Source of the DNA: Natrialba swarupiae
GTDB taxonomy: Archaea; Halobacteriota; Halobacteria; Halobacteriales; Natrialbaceae
Direction: 5' to 3'
Length of the DNA stretch: 64,000 nt
Assembly (NCBI RefSeq): GCF_008245225.1
Contig: NZ_VTAW01000001.1
Span: 248,001-312,000, forward strand
Under the pieces are notes generated by a model. The model was not told the DNA's origin and made no database searches. It saw nothing but the letters and a program-made list of their open reading frames with translations. Positions 40,487-49,924 of this stretch are shown here, piece after piece (the first letter of the stretch is position 1; each line of letters opens with the position of its first letter). The translations under genes and the position numbers were made by a program.

Positions 40487-42169
40487 CTACCTTTCGACCC
40501 GTCGCTGGGCGCGAGAGGCGGCCGTTCGACCGCGAACGACGACGATCGCGATCCCGGTTCCGATCACGACGACCGCGACGGTGGCGATCGAGCCGAGGCC
40601 GGTCTCGACGGCCGCCGCGATCGGATCGCTGTCGTCGCCGTCGGCGCTCGCGGTGATTCCGGTCGCGTCGGCGCTCCCGTCGGCGGTCGGTCCCCCGATG
40701 TCGGCTCCGGCTCCGTCGGTGGCTGTTGCGCCCCCGTCGATCTCCTCGAGGTCGTCGACCGACGGGGCGCGGACGATCGTCACGGTCTCGCCGTCTCGGT
40801 CGACGGCGTACGCGCCGGGGTAGTCGTCGTCGATTTCGTACGCGTTCGCCCGGTCGTCGACCGGTTCGGCGCCGTAGCCCGAGAGGAGTTCGAGGTACGC
40901 CTCGAGGAACTCCTCGGCGTCTTCGGCCGTCTGCCACTCGCTTTGCCAGACGTAGCCGGTGTACTCCACCGACTCCATCGGATCGGTCGATTCGGGGGCG
41001 TCGGCGGCGACGTAGACGACGAGTTCGTCGCCGACCCAGCCGTCGGTGTACCGGTGGTCGTACTCGTAGCCGCCGTCGGTCACGACGTCGTCGCGTTCGA
41101 GTACCGTCGGCTCCGACGAGTCGAACGCGCCGGCAGCGAACATCGAGACCATTCCGACCTCGCCGACGGTCTCGTTTGCGACCTCGCCGCCGACTTCGAG
41201 TGGCTCCCACTCGTCGCTCGAGCGATCCTCGAGGGCGACGTCGACGGGCGTGCGCTCGTCCCCTGGCCGGATGACTTCGGAACTGCTCGCGGGCGGATCG
41301 TCGTAGGCGGCGTCGACGGCCGCCCAGCCGTCGTCCTGTGCCAGCAGGTAGTCGACGTAGTCGGGGCCATCGTCGTAGGGCTGGAAGAGGATCAGGTACA
41401 GCCCCCAGTTGATATCCGAGACGCCGCCCGGTTCGTCGTCGGGAATCACGCAGTTCCACTCGGTCTCACAGCGCTGTTCGTACTCGGTTTCGACCCAGAC
41501 GGCGTCGCCCTCGACCAGCCCGTTCGACGCGGCCGTGTCGTCGATCGTCGATCGGTCGAATCCGCCGAGCCCGAACCGCTGGTCTTGCAGTGCGTGAAGC
41601 AACTCGTGGCCGAGGGTGATCTCGTCGGTCTCCGGTTCGTCCGGATTGTCGGAGATGACGACGACCTCGCCGGTGGTGGGGTCGTAGTAGCCGTTGACCG
41701 CGCCGCCGTACAGCGAGTCGTACTCGTCTTCGGCGTCGGTCGCCCGGTCGACGACGAACAGCGCCTCGTAGTTGACGTTGCGCTGGATCAGTTCGTCCTC
41801 GGAGACGTTCCCGAAGACGTCGCCGTGTTCGGCTCGATACTCCTCGCGCGAGACGACGTCGACGTGGACGTCGTCTTCGAACGTGAGTTCGCGAATCACC
41901 TCGACGCGGGCCATCGATCGGTAGATCACCGCCTCGAGTTCGTCCTCGGCGAGTGTGGCGTCGTCGCGATCGTCGACGGGCAGTTCGTCGTCGTACCAGT
42001 AGCCCTCGACGTAGCCGATGGTCGACTCGGTTGTGGGCTCGGCGGGACGGTCATCGCCTGCCGGCCGTTCCTCGAGGACGACCCCGAAAAACGCGACGCC
42101 CCCGAGGACTGCGAGGAGGACGAGCGCGGCGGCGAGGAGGGCGACGGTCCGCGTTCGACTCGAGTTCAT
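40487..42169 (-). CDS. Hvo_1808-family surface protein, probable zinc metalloprotease
   Basis: The product has 560 residues. A signal-anchor helix (TVALLAAALVLLAVLGGVAF) near residue 10-30 precedes an acidic ectodomain with the motif TLGHELLHALQDQ, an HExxH-type zinc protease signature, and a few residues on GLGGFDRSTIDD. A Ser/Asp/Thr-rich stalk (TDGAGADIGGPTADGSADAT) leads to a C-terminal membrane helix (GSIATVAVVVIGTGIAIVVV) with RRVER at the end. It should be an anchored surface protein facing outside. The Hvo_1808 name is from memory of the haloarchaeal family; substrate unknown. Confidence 0.85.
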   Translation of the reverse strand: MNSSRTRTVALLAAALVLLAVLGGVAFFGVVLEERPAGDDRPAEPTTESTIGYVEGYWYDDELPVDDRDDATLAEDELEAVIYRSMARVEVIRELTFEDDVHVDVVSREEYRAEHGDVFGNVSEDELIQRNVNYEALFVVDRATDAEDEYDSLYGGAVNGYYDPTTGEVVVISDNPDEPETDEITLGHELLHALQDQRFGLGGFDRSTIDDTAASNGLVEGDAVWVETEYEQRCETEWNCVIPDDEPGGVSDINWGLYLILFQPYDDGPDYVDYLLAQDDGWAAVDAAYDDPPASSSEVIRPGDERTPVDVALEDRSSDEWEPLEVGGEVANETVGEVGMVSMFAAGAFDSSEPTVLERDDVVTDGGYEYDHRYTDGWVGDELVVYVAADAPESTDPMESVEYTGYVWQSEWQTAEDAEEFLEAYLELLSGYGAEPVDDRANAYEIDDDYPGAYAVDRDGETVTIVRAPSVDDLEEIDGGATATDGAGADIGGPTADGSADATGITASADGDDSDPIAAAVETGLGSIATVAVVVIGTGIAIVVVRGRTAASRAQRRVER

Positions 42170-42316
42170 CGCGGCTGATAGCGATCCGTACGGAACCGAC
42201 GGCAAAAAGGACCCCGGTCGACCGATCGACGGCACCTTTCGTCGCGGCCGGACGAGACGCTCGCGGCGTCGATGCCGCCGCGAACGTTTTTACGGTCCCT
42301 GTTCGAACGCCCACGC

Positions 42317-42895
42317 ATGAGACTCGAGCCAGCGCGCACGGCGGTGGTGGTCGTCGACATGCAAAACGGCTTCTGTCACCCGGACGGCTCGCTGTACGCG
42401 CCCGGCAGCGAGGCGGTGATCGAACCGATCGCCGATCTGGTCGAGCGGGCGAGCGACGCCGGAGCGTCGGTGCTCTACACCCGGGACGTCCACCCGCCCG
42501 AGCAGTTCGAGGACGCCCACTACTACGACGAGTTCGACCAGTGGGGCGAACACGTCCTCGAGGGATCGTGGGACGCCGAGATCGTCGACGAACTGCCCTC
42601 GGAGCGGGCGGATCACGTCGTCGAGAAACACACCTACGACGCCTTCTACGCGACGGAACTCGAGGCGTGGTTGAACGCACGCGGCATCGACGACCTCGTG
42701 CTCTGTGGAACGCTCGCGAACGTCTGTGTCCTCCACACGGGCGGGAGCGCGGGGCTTCGGGACTTCCGGCCGCTGCTCGTCGAGGACTGTATCGGCAGTA
42801 TCGAAGACGAGCACAAGGAGTACGCCCTAGAGCACGCCGAGTGGCTGTTCGGCGAGGTGGTCGAACGCGACGATCTCGCGTTCGAATCCAACTGA
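42317..42895 (+). CDS. pncA: nicotinamidase / isochorismatase-family hydrolase
   Basis: The product is a 192-residue cysteine hydrolase. The catalytic triad fits Asp14 (VVVVDMQNGF), Lys104 (VVEKHTYDAFY) and Cys137 (GTLANVCVLHT). Metal-binding residues lie in RDVHPPEQFEDAHYY. It probably hydrolyses nicotinamide to nicotinate, feeding the nicotinate phosphoribosyltransferase encoded on the other strand. The family includes other amidases, so nicotinamide as the substrate is supported mainly by context. ATG 42317 gives a standard length. Confidence 0.88.
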   Translation: MRLEPARTAVVVVDMQNGFCHPDGSLYAPGSEAVIEPIADLVERASDAGASVLYTRDVHPPEQFEDAHYYDEFDQWGEHVLEGSWDAEIVDELPSERADHVVEKHTYDAFYATELEAWLNARGIDDLVLCGTLANVCVLHTGGSAGLRDFRPLLVEDCIGSIEDEHKEYALEHAEWLFGEVVERDDLAFESN

Positions 42896-43015
42896 TACCC
42901 CGTTTGCCGTTCCCTGTCCGTCTCCAAGACGACATCCGTTCGTCGCCGAGGACCGTCGGCGACGACTCCGGAGAAACCACCACCGCTTATCCGTTCGAGC
43001 GGCGACTCTCCGCCA

Positions 43016-43621
43016 ATGACGAGCTCCGACGACTGGACGCTGATCGAGGAGGTCACCGAGTACGAGACGCCCTGGTACGACGCCGGCTACGACCGCCTCG
43101 AGCAACCCGACGGAAGCGAGAAACGATACTACTGGGCCGAGTTGCCGCCCGCGGTCGTCGTCGTGGCCCGAGTCGACGGCAGTCTGCTCGAGGCGGTCGA
43201 CGGTGAGCGGACGGACGGGACGGCCGGTGACGACGCCACGGACGAGGATCACCTCCTCTTCGTCGAGCAGTACCGGCCGACGATCCGCGAGACGCATCTC
43301 GAGTTACCCGCGGGAATCGTCGAAGACGGCGAGTCCTATACGACCGCAGCGGCGCGTGAACTCGAGGAGGAGACCGGTTTTCGCCCCTCGAGTACGGCGT
43401 TGCTCCAGGAGTATGCCGTCGCGACTGGCGTCCTCCGGCACGACCGGGCCATCGTCTACGCCGAGGGACTCGAACTCGGCCGGCGTGAACTCGACTCGAA
43501 CGAGTTCCTCGAGGTGCGGACGGTTCCAGTCTCTCGGGCGCTCGAGCGCGCTCGCGAGCAGCCGGCGAACGACTCGACGATGTCGGCGCTGTTGCTCGCG
43601 GCCGAGGACGGGCTGTTGTAA
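43016..43621 (+). CDS. NUDIX hydrolase (ADP-ribose pyrophosphatase type)
   Basis: The product has 201 residues. The NUDIX box is GIVEDGESYTTAAARELEEE followed by TGF. Upstream RPTIRETHLELPAG is the usual sequence of ADP-ribose pyrophosphatases. The 120 bp to the nicotinamidase gene and the shared direction suggest one transcript. Hydrolysis of ADP-ribose or related nucleotides to AMP would fit NAD turnover. A 20-residue Asp/Thr insertion (DGTAGDDATDEDH) sits before the catalytic part. Confidence 0.9.
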   Translation: MTSSDDWTLIEEVTEYETPWYDAGYDRLEQPDGSEKRYYWAELPPAVVVVARVDGSLLEAVDGERTDGTAGDDATDEDHLLFVEQYRPTIRETHLELPAGIVEDGESYTTAAARELEEETGFRPSSTALLQEYAVATGVLRHDRAIVYAEGLELGRRELDSNEFLEVRTVPVSRALERAREQPANDSTMSALLLAAEDGLL

Positions 43622-43772
43622 CGCCGAGGCTGTCGACTACCGACGTCACGTCGACGAGCGGGTCCGTGGGTCGGCAGGTGATTTCGACCCGGCGTTCGCT
43701 CGAGTCGCGATCCATCTTCCGTCAGTGCCGATGGACCCACGACTCGTCTTGCGGTCGCACACTCCACTGGTG

Positions 43773-43882
43773 CGGCAAACCGCCTTGAACCACTCTTTCC
43801 GAAGATTACGTCCGGATAGACTTTGGTATCTAAACTAGTGGAAAAAGAAATCCTCGTCTCGTTAACGGCAAACCGCTTGAAC
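43773..43882 (+). promoter_or_regulatory. paired direct repeats upstream of copA, candidate operator
   Basis: CGGCAAACCGCCTTGAAC at 43773-43790 recurs as CGGCAAACCGCTTGAAC at 43866-43882, 36 nt before the copA GTG. Two nearly identical 17-18 bp units in a 296-bp gene-free gap are a plausible binding site for a metal-responsive regulator. The sequence between them is AT-rich with TATCTAAACTAG near 43829 that could be the core promoter. Confidence 0.5.
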
Positions 43883-43917
43883 GTGGATCCCCTACTCTGG
43901 AACGAGGTGACCACATC

Positions 43918-46620
43918 GTGAAATCTAGCCTGTCTATCTCGGGAATGTCGTGTGCGACGTGTTCGGGGACGGTCGAGGACGCCGTCTCGGACCTCGAAGG
44001 GGTCCACTCCGCCGACGTCAACTTCGCGACGGACGAGGCAACCGTCGAGTACGACCCCGAAGCGGTTTCGCTCGCCGAAATCTACGCGGCAGTCGAGGAC
44101 GCGGGCTACGAACCCGACCGGTCGACGGCGACGATCGAAATCGCCGGGATGTCGTGTGCGACGTGTTCGGGGACGGTCGAGGAGGCCCTCGAGGGAGTCC
44201 CTGGCGTCGTCTCGGTGTCGGCCAACTACGCGACCGACGAGGGAACCGTGACGTTCAATCCCAACGACGTGTCGCTCCCGACGATCTACGACGCGATCGA
44301 GGAGGCCGGCTACGAACCGGATCGCGCCGTCGACGAGGCGGGCAGGGAACTGACCGAGGAACGCGAGAGCGCCGTCGAGCGGGAACTCCGGACGAAACGC
44401 ACGTGGACGATCGTCGGCGGCCTGCTGGCGGCTCCCTTCGTCCTCGTCATGGCCCAGATGGGAACCGAGTGGCTCTACGACTTCGCGTTCCTTCCGGGCT
44501 GGTTCGACTGGGTCGAGTTCGTCTTCGCGACGGCGCTGATGGCGACGCTGGGCTGGCACTTCATCAAGGGGGCGTACACCGCGCTCGTCAACAACCGGCA
44601 GGCGAACATGGACACGCTCGTCGCGGTCGGCACCAGCGCCGGCTACCTCTACAGTACGGCGGTCATCTTCGGCGTGATCACCGGCGGGCTCTACTTCGAG
44701 GCCGTCGCCTTTATCCTCTGGTTTATCTACCTCGGCGTCTGGCTCGAGGCCCGATCGAAGGCCCGCGCGAGCGCCGCGCTCCGGGAACTGCTCGAGATGC
44801 AAGCAGAGGAGGCCACCCTCGTACGCGACGGCGAGGAGGTCGTCGTCCCGCTCGAGGACGTCGAACCCGGCGACGTGATGAAAGTCCGGCCAGGTGAGCA
44901 GATTCCGACCGATGGCGTCGTCGTCGACGGCGAGAGCGCGGTCGACGAGTCGATGGTCACGGGCGAGTCGGTGCCGGTCGAGAAACGCGAGGGCGACGAG
45001 GTCGTCGGCTCGACGATCAACGAGAACGGACGTCTACTCGTCGAGGCGACCAACGTCGGCGAGGAGACGGCGATCCAGCAGATCGTCGAACGGGTCAAGG
45101 AGGCCCAGGCCCGCCAGCCTGACGTCCAGCGGCTGGTCGACCAGGTCAGCGCCTACTTCGTCCCCGCGGTGATCGTCAACGCCGTCGTCTGGTCGCTTCT
45201 GTGGGCGGCGTTCCCGACCGAACTGTACGCCGTCTCCTCGACGCTCGGCTCGTGGATCCCCTTGCTCGAGCCCGTCGGCGGCGGCCCCGAGGTCGCCGTC
45301 CCCGCCACCGGCGTCGGCATTCCACTCCTCGAGTTCTCGATCGTCGTCCTCGCCTCGGCAATCTTGATCGCCTGCCCCTGTGCGCTCGGGCTCGCGACGC
45401 CGATGGCGACGATGGTCGGCTCGACGATCAGCGCGAAAAACGGCGTCCTCTACAAGGGCGCGGACGTCCTCGAGAAGGCTCGCGGCATCGACGTCGTCGT
45501 CTTCGACAAGACGGGGACGCTGACCCACGGCGATATGCGCCTGACCGACGTCGTTCCCGTCGACGACGCCGTCGAGACTGACGGCCCCGTCGCGGACGGC
45601 GGCTCGTCTACCTCCGCCACCGATGGCGGCGTCCTCGAGTCGCCCGTCGACCCAGTGGACCTCGAGGCCGACGAGCGGACACTTCTCTCGGTCGCCGCGA
45701 GCGCCGAGTCGGGGTCCGAACACCCGCTGGCTCGAGCGATCGTCGAGGGTGCCGAGGAACGCGGCCTCGACCTCGAGACGCCGACGGCGTTCGAGAACGT
45801 CCCCGGCCACGGAATCCGCGCCACGATCCCCCGCGGCGAGGTGCTGGTGGGCAACCGGAAACTCATGCGCGAACACGGCGTCGACCCCTCGCCCGTCGAG
45901 GCGACGATGGAACGCCTCGAGTACGAGGGGAAGACGGCGATGCTGGTCGCACTCGAGCGTGACGACGGTGCGGATCGCGAGTACGAGTTACTGGGCGTGA
46001 TCGCTAACGCCGATACGGTCCGCGAGAGCGCCAAGGAGACGGTTGCCGAACTACAGGCGAGAGGACTCGAGGTGATGATGCTCACCGGGGACAACGAGCG
46101 GACCGGCCGCGCGGTCGGCGAGCGCCTCGGGATCGAGCCGGCAAACGTCCACGCGGAGGTCCTACCCGAGGACAAAGCCGACGAGATCGAGTCGATTCAG
46201 TCCGATGGACGTCGGGCCATCATGGTCGGCGACGGCGTCAACGACGCGCCGGCGTTGACCTCGGCACACGTCGGTATCGCCATCGGCTCGGGCACCGACG
46301 TCGCCATCGAGAGCGCCGACGTCACGCTGATGCGCGACGATCCCGCGGACGTGCTGAAAGCGATGCGGATCGCCGACGCCACGATCTCGAAGGTCCGCCA
46401 GAATCTCTTCTGGGCGTTCGCCTACAACGCGACGTTGCTCCCGATCGCGTCGATCGGGCTCTTGAACCCCGCACTCGCCGGAATCGCGATGGCCGCCTCG
46501 AGCGTCTCGGTCGTTTCAAATAGTCTGGCGTTCATCGGGTGGGATCCCCACGACGACTACGTCTTCACACCGCTTCGGCCGTTCGTCTGGGTACGGGATC
46601 GACTAACAGTGGTCGAGTAA
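43918..46620 (+). CDS. copA: copper-exporting P-type ATPase, CPC type with two heavy-metal domains
   Basis: The product has 900 residues and pumps Cu(I) (or Ag(I)) out of the cytoplasm using ATP. Two N-terminal metal domains carry [14 protein letters not shown] (Cys12, Cys15) and [14 protein letters not shown] (Cys80, Cys83). Eight membrane helices follow. The ion channel motif is [10 protein letters not shown] (residues 486-488 CPC), the phosphorylation site [10 protein letters not shown] (Asp530) and the actuator TGE in [12 protein letters not shown]. The P/N domain shows [11 protein letters not shown] (HP) and [13 protein letters not shown] and ends [12 protein letters not shown]. It begins with GTG. 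A pair of repeats upstream suggests metal control. Confidence 0.93.
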   Translation: MKSSLSISGMSCATCSGTVEDAVSDLEGVHSADVNFATDEATVEYDPEAVSLAEIYAAVEDAGYEPDRSTATIEIAGMSCATCSGTVEEALEGVPGVVSVSANYATDEGTVTFNPNDVSLPTIYDAIEEAGYEPDRAVDEAGRELTEERESAVERELRTKRTWTIVGGLLAAPFVLVMAQMGTEWLYDFAFLPGWFDWVEFVFATALMATLGWHFIKGAYTALVNNRQANMDTLVAVGTSAGYLYSTAVIFGVITGGLYFEAVAFILWFIYLGVWLEARSKARASAALRELLEMQAEEATLVRDGEEVVVPLEDVEPGDVMKVRPGEQIPTDGVVVDGESAVDESMVTGESVPVEKREGDEVVGSTINENGRLLVEATNVGEETAIQQIVERVKEAQARQPDVQRLVDQVSAYFVPAVIVNAVVWSLLWAAFPTELYAVSSTLGSWIPLLEPVGGGPEVAVPATGVGIPLLEFSIVVLASAILIACPCALGLATPMATMVGSTISAKNGVLYKGADVLEKARGIDVVVFDKTGTLTHGDMRLTDVVPVDDAVETDGPVADGGSSTSATDGGVLESPVDPVDLEADERTLLSVAASAESGSEHPLARAIVEGAEERGLDLETPTAFENVPGHGIRATIPRGEVLVGNRKLMREHGVDPSPVEATMERLEYEGKTAMLVALERDDGADREYELLGVIANADTVRESAKETVAELQARGLEVMMLTGDNERTGRAVGERLGIEPANVHAEVLPEDKADEIESIQSDGRRAIMVGDGVNDAPALTSAHVGIAIGSGTDVAIESADVTLMRDDPADVLKAMRIADATISKVRQNLFWAFAYNATLLPIASIGLLNPALAGIAMAASSVSVVSNSLAFIGWDPHDDYVFTPLRPFVWVRDRLTVVE

Positions 46621-46686
46621 TCGATGTCGTTTGTATGTTTGTTCTTAGAACGTGGTCACAACCCACTATCTCCAATTTAGCCACGG

Positions 46687-46696
46687 TTCAATTGAA
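46687..46696. promoter_or_regulatory. 10-bp palindrome upstream of arsR
   Basis: TTCAATTGAA sits about 146 bp before the arsR start codon in a 221-bp AT-rich gap without genes. A CATATATG box near 46733 could be the core promoter. ArsR repressors bind short dyads, so this is a possible operator; the distance to the TATA box is somewhat long. Confidence 0.3.
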
Positions 46697-46841
46697 TCTC
46701 CATTCGGGAATACGGACCAACACTCTGGCTAACCATATATGCGAACTCTACAGCCATTTCGACCCAATTGTGAATGTACCCTTCTCTCCTGGCAAGAGTA
46801 CTCCGCAACAGTTAATTGAGAGAATGGTCAAGTGAGCGCTG

Positions 46842-47243
46842 ATGGCACAAGCGACCGAACGATTACAGCGGTATCTCGACGACGAACTCGAGGAGTGTCG
46901 CAACGAGGACGTCGAGCGCCGCCTCGACGAACTCAGTACGCTCGAGGCCGGACTCGGGACGGAACGAGCCCAGGCCGAACTCGAGGTGCTCTCGGCGCTG
47001 TCCAACGAGACGCGGTATACCCTCGTGCGCGTTCTCGTCGCGGCCGAAGATGATCTCTGCGTCTGTGAACTGAACGCCGTCGTCGACGTCACGGAAAGCG
47101 GTCTCAGTCATGCCCTCTCGGCGCTCGTCGAGGCGGGGCTCGTCGAGGGATGGAAGGATGGGCGCTGGAAGAAGTATCGAGCGACCAACCAGGCTGTCGC
47201 GCTCGTCACGGTTCTCGAAGGGAGCGTCAGCATCGATGAGTGA
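46842..47243 (+). CDS. arsR: ArsR-family arsenite-responsive repressor
   Basis: The product has 133 residues. The winged helix is LSALSNETRYTLVRVLVAAE, then DDLCVCELNAVVDVTESGL and HALSALVEAGLVEGWKDG. LCVC in the first helix region is the canonical As(III)/Sb(III) sensor (ELCVCEL motif). An acidic N-terminal extension of about 45 residues precedes it. It heads the arsenic operon with overlapping ACR3 gene, so it probably represses it until arsenite binds. The 8-bp overlap with the next gene suggests translational coupling. Confidence 0.92.
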   Translation: MAQATERLQRYLDDELEECRNEDVERRLDELSTLEAGLGTERAQAELEVLSALSNETRYTLVRVLVAAEDDLCVCELNAVVDVTESGLSHALSALVEAGLVEGWKDGRWKKYRATNQAVALVTVLEGSVSIDE

Positions 47244-48417
47244 TCTCGAACACGACCACGGGCCGGACTGTGACTGTCCGGACTGTGGCGACCCGCGGTC
47301 GATGGATTTCCTCGATAAGTATCTGACCGTCTGGATCTTCCTCGCGATGGGCATCGGTGTCGGACTCGGCTACGTCGCCCCCGGCATCGTCGATCCGATT
47401 CAGGAGTATCATCTCGTCGAGATCGGACTCATCGCGATGATGTATCCGCCGCTGGCGAAGGTTAACTACCGCCAGCTTCCTCGCGTGTTCAGCCAGTGGC
47501 GTGTCCTCTCGTTGAGCCTCATTCAAAACTGGCTCATCGGGCCGACGCTGATGTTCGCCCTCGCGGTGATATTCTTCAGCGGTATCGTGCCCGCTTTTCC
47601 GGCCCGTCCCGAGTACTTCCTCGGGTTGATCTTCATCGGGATGGCCCGCTGTATCGCCATGGTGTTGGTCTGGAACGACCTCGCCGACGGCTCGAGCGAG
47701 TACGCCGCCGGGCTGGTCGCGTTCAACAGCGTCTTCCAGATCATCACCTACGGTGTCTACATCTGGTTTTTCGCGCTCTTCTTGCCGCCGATTCTGGGGC
47801 TCGAGGCGATGGTCGCCGGCATCGGTGCCTTCGACATCACCGTCGGACAGGTGTTCTGGGCGATCGCGATCTTCCTCGGGATTCCGTTTGCCGGCGGTAT
47901 CGTGACCCGTCTGGGTGGCGTTCGCTCGAAGGGTGAAGAGTGGTACGAAGAGACGTTCGTACCCAGGATCAGTCCGCTGACGCTGATCGCACTGCTGTTT
48001 ACCGTCATCGTGATGTTCGCCACGCAGGGTGACAACATCCTCGCACAGCCCCTCGACGTGGTGTGGCTGGCGATCCCGCTGACGATCTACTTCGTCGTGA
48101 TGTTCCTCGTCAGCTTCGGGATGGGGCGTGGCATCGGTGCCGATTACTCGACGACGACCGCCATCGGCTTCACCGCCGCCTCGAACAACTTCGAACTCGC
48201 GATCGCGGTCGCCGTCGCCGTCTTCGGCGTGGGCTCCGGCGTTGCCTTTGCGACCGTTATCGGGCCGCTGATCGAGGTGCCCGTCCTGCTCGGGCTGGTC
48301 TACGTCGCCATCTACTTCCAGGAGAAATTCGACTGGGGTGGCTACGAGACCGGACAGCTCGAGAGCACGAAACCTACGGGAGATGACCTAACACCGTCGA
48401 AAACGGACGACGACTGA
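47236..48417 (+). CDS. arsB: ACR3-type arsenite efflux permease
   Basis: The product has 393 residues and should export As(III) with ten membrane helices. Family motifs include MYPPLAKVNYRQLPRVF, GMARCIAMVLVWNDLADGSS with the essential Cys of helix 4, and FTAASNNFELAIAVAVAVFG. The N-terminus has an unusual short Cys/His-rich tail HDHGPDCDCPDCGDP, which could scavenge or deliver metal. The gene overlaps arsR by 8 bp and is followed 6 bp later by a UspA gene. Other ORF starts are excluded by the overlap with arsR. Confidence 0.92.
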   Translation: MSDLEHDHGPDCDCPDCGDPRSMDFLDKYLTVWIFLAMGIGVGLGYVAPGIVDPIQEYHLVEIGLIAMMYPPLAKVNYRQLPRVFSQWRVLSLSLIQNWLIGPTLMFALAVIFFSGIVPAFPARPEYFLGLIFIGMARCIAMVLVWNDLADGSSEYAAGLVAFNSVFQIITYGVYIWFFALFLPPILGLEAMVAGIGAFDITVGQVFWAIAIFLGIPFAGGIVTRLGGVRSKGEEWYEETFVPRISPLTLIALLFTVIVMFATQGDNILAQPLDVVWLAIPLTIYFVVMFLVSFGMGRGIGADYSTTTAIGFTAASNNFELAIAVAVAVFGVGSGVAFATVIGPLIEVPVLLGLVYVAIYFQEKFDWGGYETGQLESTKPTGDDLTPSKTDDD

Positions 48418-48423
48418 CAGCCT

Positions 48424-49356
48424 ATGACGTTCGATACACTCCTCACACCGACCGATGGAAGCGATCCGGCTGAAGCCACTGTGCGACGCGGTTTCGACCT
48501 TGCAGCACAACTCGAGGCCAGCGTCCACGTCCTCTCGGTTGCAGACAGCTCCCTCGCGACGGGAGCGGGCTACTCCGGCGATTCGACGTCAATTCGTGCC
48601 CGGCTTCGCGAACGAGCAGATACCCGCGCAGCGTCCCTTCGAGCGGACGCTGAGGAACGTGGCCTCGATGCGACGGCAGTGGTTCGCGAAGGGATCCCGG
48701 CCAAGGAGATCGTCGACTACGCCGACGAGCAGGGACTCGACGCGATCACACTGGGAACGTCGGGTCGCGGGGGCGTCGCGCGTGCCGTCGCCGGAAGCGT
48801 GGCGGATAAGGTGGTCCGAACTGCGACGGTTCCCGTACTCACGCTCAATCGGGCGGCGATCGACGACGGCGAGGACTCGGTCGACTCGATCCTGTTCCCG
48901 ACCGACGGCAGTGAACCGTCCGAGGCAGCCGCTGCCCACGGGGGCGGCCTCGCCGAGCAGCTGGATGCGACCGTCCACTGTTTCTCGGTGGTCGACGACG
49001 GGGTTACCAGTGGACTGGACTCGCTGCTGGCGGATGACGACAGCTCGTCCGTCGACGGGCTCGCTGAGCAAGCTGACGACCACGTCGACCGGGCCGCAAC
49101 GACTGTGACGGACTGCGACGTCGAGTGTGTCAGTGCAACGGCCACCGGCGATCCCGCCGAGGAGATCATCGACTACGCCGACGACCACGGCCTCGATATG
49201 ATCGTGATGGGTACGCACGGCCGTGGCGGATTCCAGCGGGCCGTCGTCGGGAGCGTCACCGACGAGGTCGTCAGAACGGCGTCCGTCCCCGTACTGACGG
49301 TCCGTGCCGAAACGAGCGAACTACCGGAAGAAACCGAACGGCGTGAGAACGAATGA
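48424..49356 (+). CDS. tandem universal-stress (UspA) protein in arsenic operon
   Basis: The product has 310 residues made of two Usp domains. Domain 1 is residues 1-145 (FDTLLTPTDGSDPAEATVRR, LGTSGRGGVARAVAGSVADK). Domain 2 is residues 152-290 (SILFPTDGSEPSEAAAAHGG and MGTHGRGGFQRAVVGSVTDE). The G-x2-G-x9-G(S/T) nucleotide-binding loop is present in both, so ATP binding is likely. It is translationally wedged between the arsenite permease (6 bp) and arsenate reductase (4-bp ATGA overlap). A stress-response role in arsenic tolerance is inferred from that. Confidence 0.9.
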   Translation: MTFDTLLTPTDGSDPAEATVRRGFDLAAQLEASVHVLSVADSSLATGAGYSGDSTSIRARLRERADTRAASLRADAEERGLDATAVVREGIPAKEIVDYADEQGLDAITLGTSGRGGVARAVAGSVADKVVRTATVPVLTLNRAAIDDGEDSVDSILFPTDGSEPSEAAAAHGGGLAEQLDATVHCFSVVDDGVTSGLDSLLADDDSSSVDGLAEQADDHVDRAATTVTDCDVECVSATATGDPAEEIIDYADDHGLDMIVMGTHGRGGFQRAVVGSVTDEVVRTASVPVLTVRAETSELPEETERRENE

Positions 49357-49805
49357 CCGAATCGTCGGGCAGGATCCAGATAGCCTTCGTCTGCGTCCAG
49401 AATGCGGGCCGCTCGCAGATGGCGTACGCGTTCGCCCAGCGTGAACTGACAGAACGGGAGTTGTCGGACGAGATAACCCTCGTCACTGGTGGAACCCGCC
49501 CCGCCGACCACGTCCACGGCGAGGTCGTCCGGGCGATGGACCCAGTCGGTATCGATCTGTCGGACCGGACGCCCCGTGAAATTACGTTCGAAGAGATCCA
49601 GGCGAGCCAGTACGTCATCACGATGGGCTGTTCGGCCGACGACGTCTGTCCGGGCGGATGGGCAGGCGAGAACCGGGACTGGGACCTCGAGGATCCGGAC
49701 GGGAGATCGGCTGCTGAAGTCGGTCGGATCCGCGACGAGGTCGAACGACGTGTGGCCGATCTGTTCGACGAGATCGAATCACCGTCGGAACCACATCCCA
49801 CGTAA
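49353..49805 (+). CDS. arsC: arsenate reductase, low-molecular-weight phosphatase type
   Basis: The product is 150 residues. The phosphatase loop CVQNAGRSQMA has Cys14 and Arg20 as in thioredoxin-coupled ArsC. The family-specific later cysteines lie in VITMGCSADDVCPGG, which would form the disulphide relay, with ENRDWDLEDPDG next (catalytic Asp). It reduces As(V) to As(III) for export by the ACR3 pump. The ATGA overlap with the UspA gene shows co-translation. Confidence 0.92.
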   Translation: MTESSGRIQIAFVCVQNAGRSQMAYAFAQRELTERELSDEITLVTGGTRPADHVHGEVVRAMDPVGIDLSDRTPREITFEEIQASQYVITMGCSADDVCPGGWAGENRDWDLEDPDGRSAAEVGRIRDEVERRVADLFDEIESPSEPHPT

Positions 49806-49924
49806 CGCGACTCGTCTAAGTTCCCTGCTCGTCGAGTAAGCAACTGAATTAGCTCTCGTACAGGGATTTCGTCGACTTGTACGACCGGTGTACCGACCGC
49901 GTATTCGATCGATACCGATGGCTC

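Noticed and set aside
46621-46841. A gene in the copA-arsR gap
   Set aside because: The only frame through it continues out of the copA 3' end in another phase and shows no conserved motif; the gap is better explained as promoter region.
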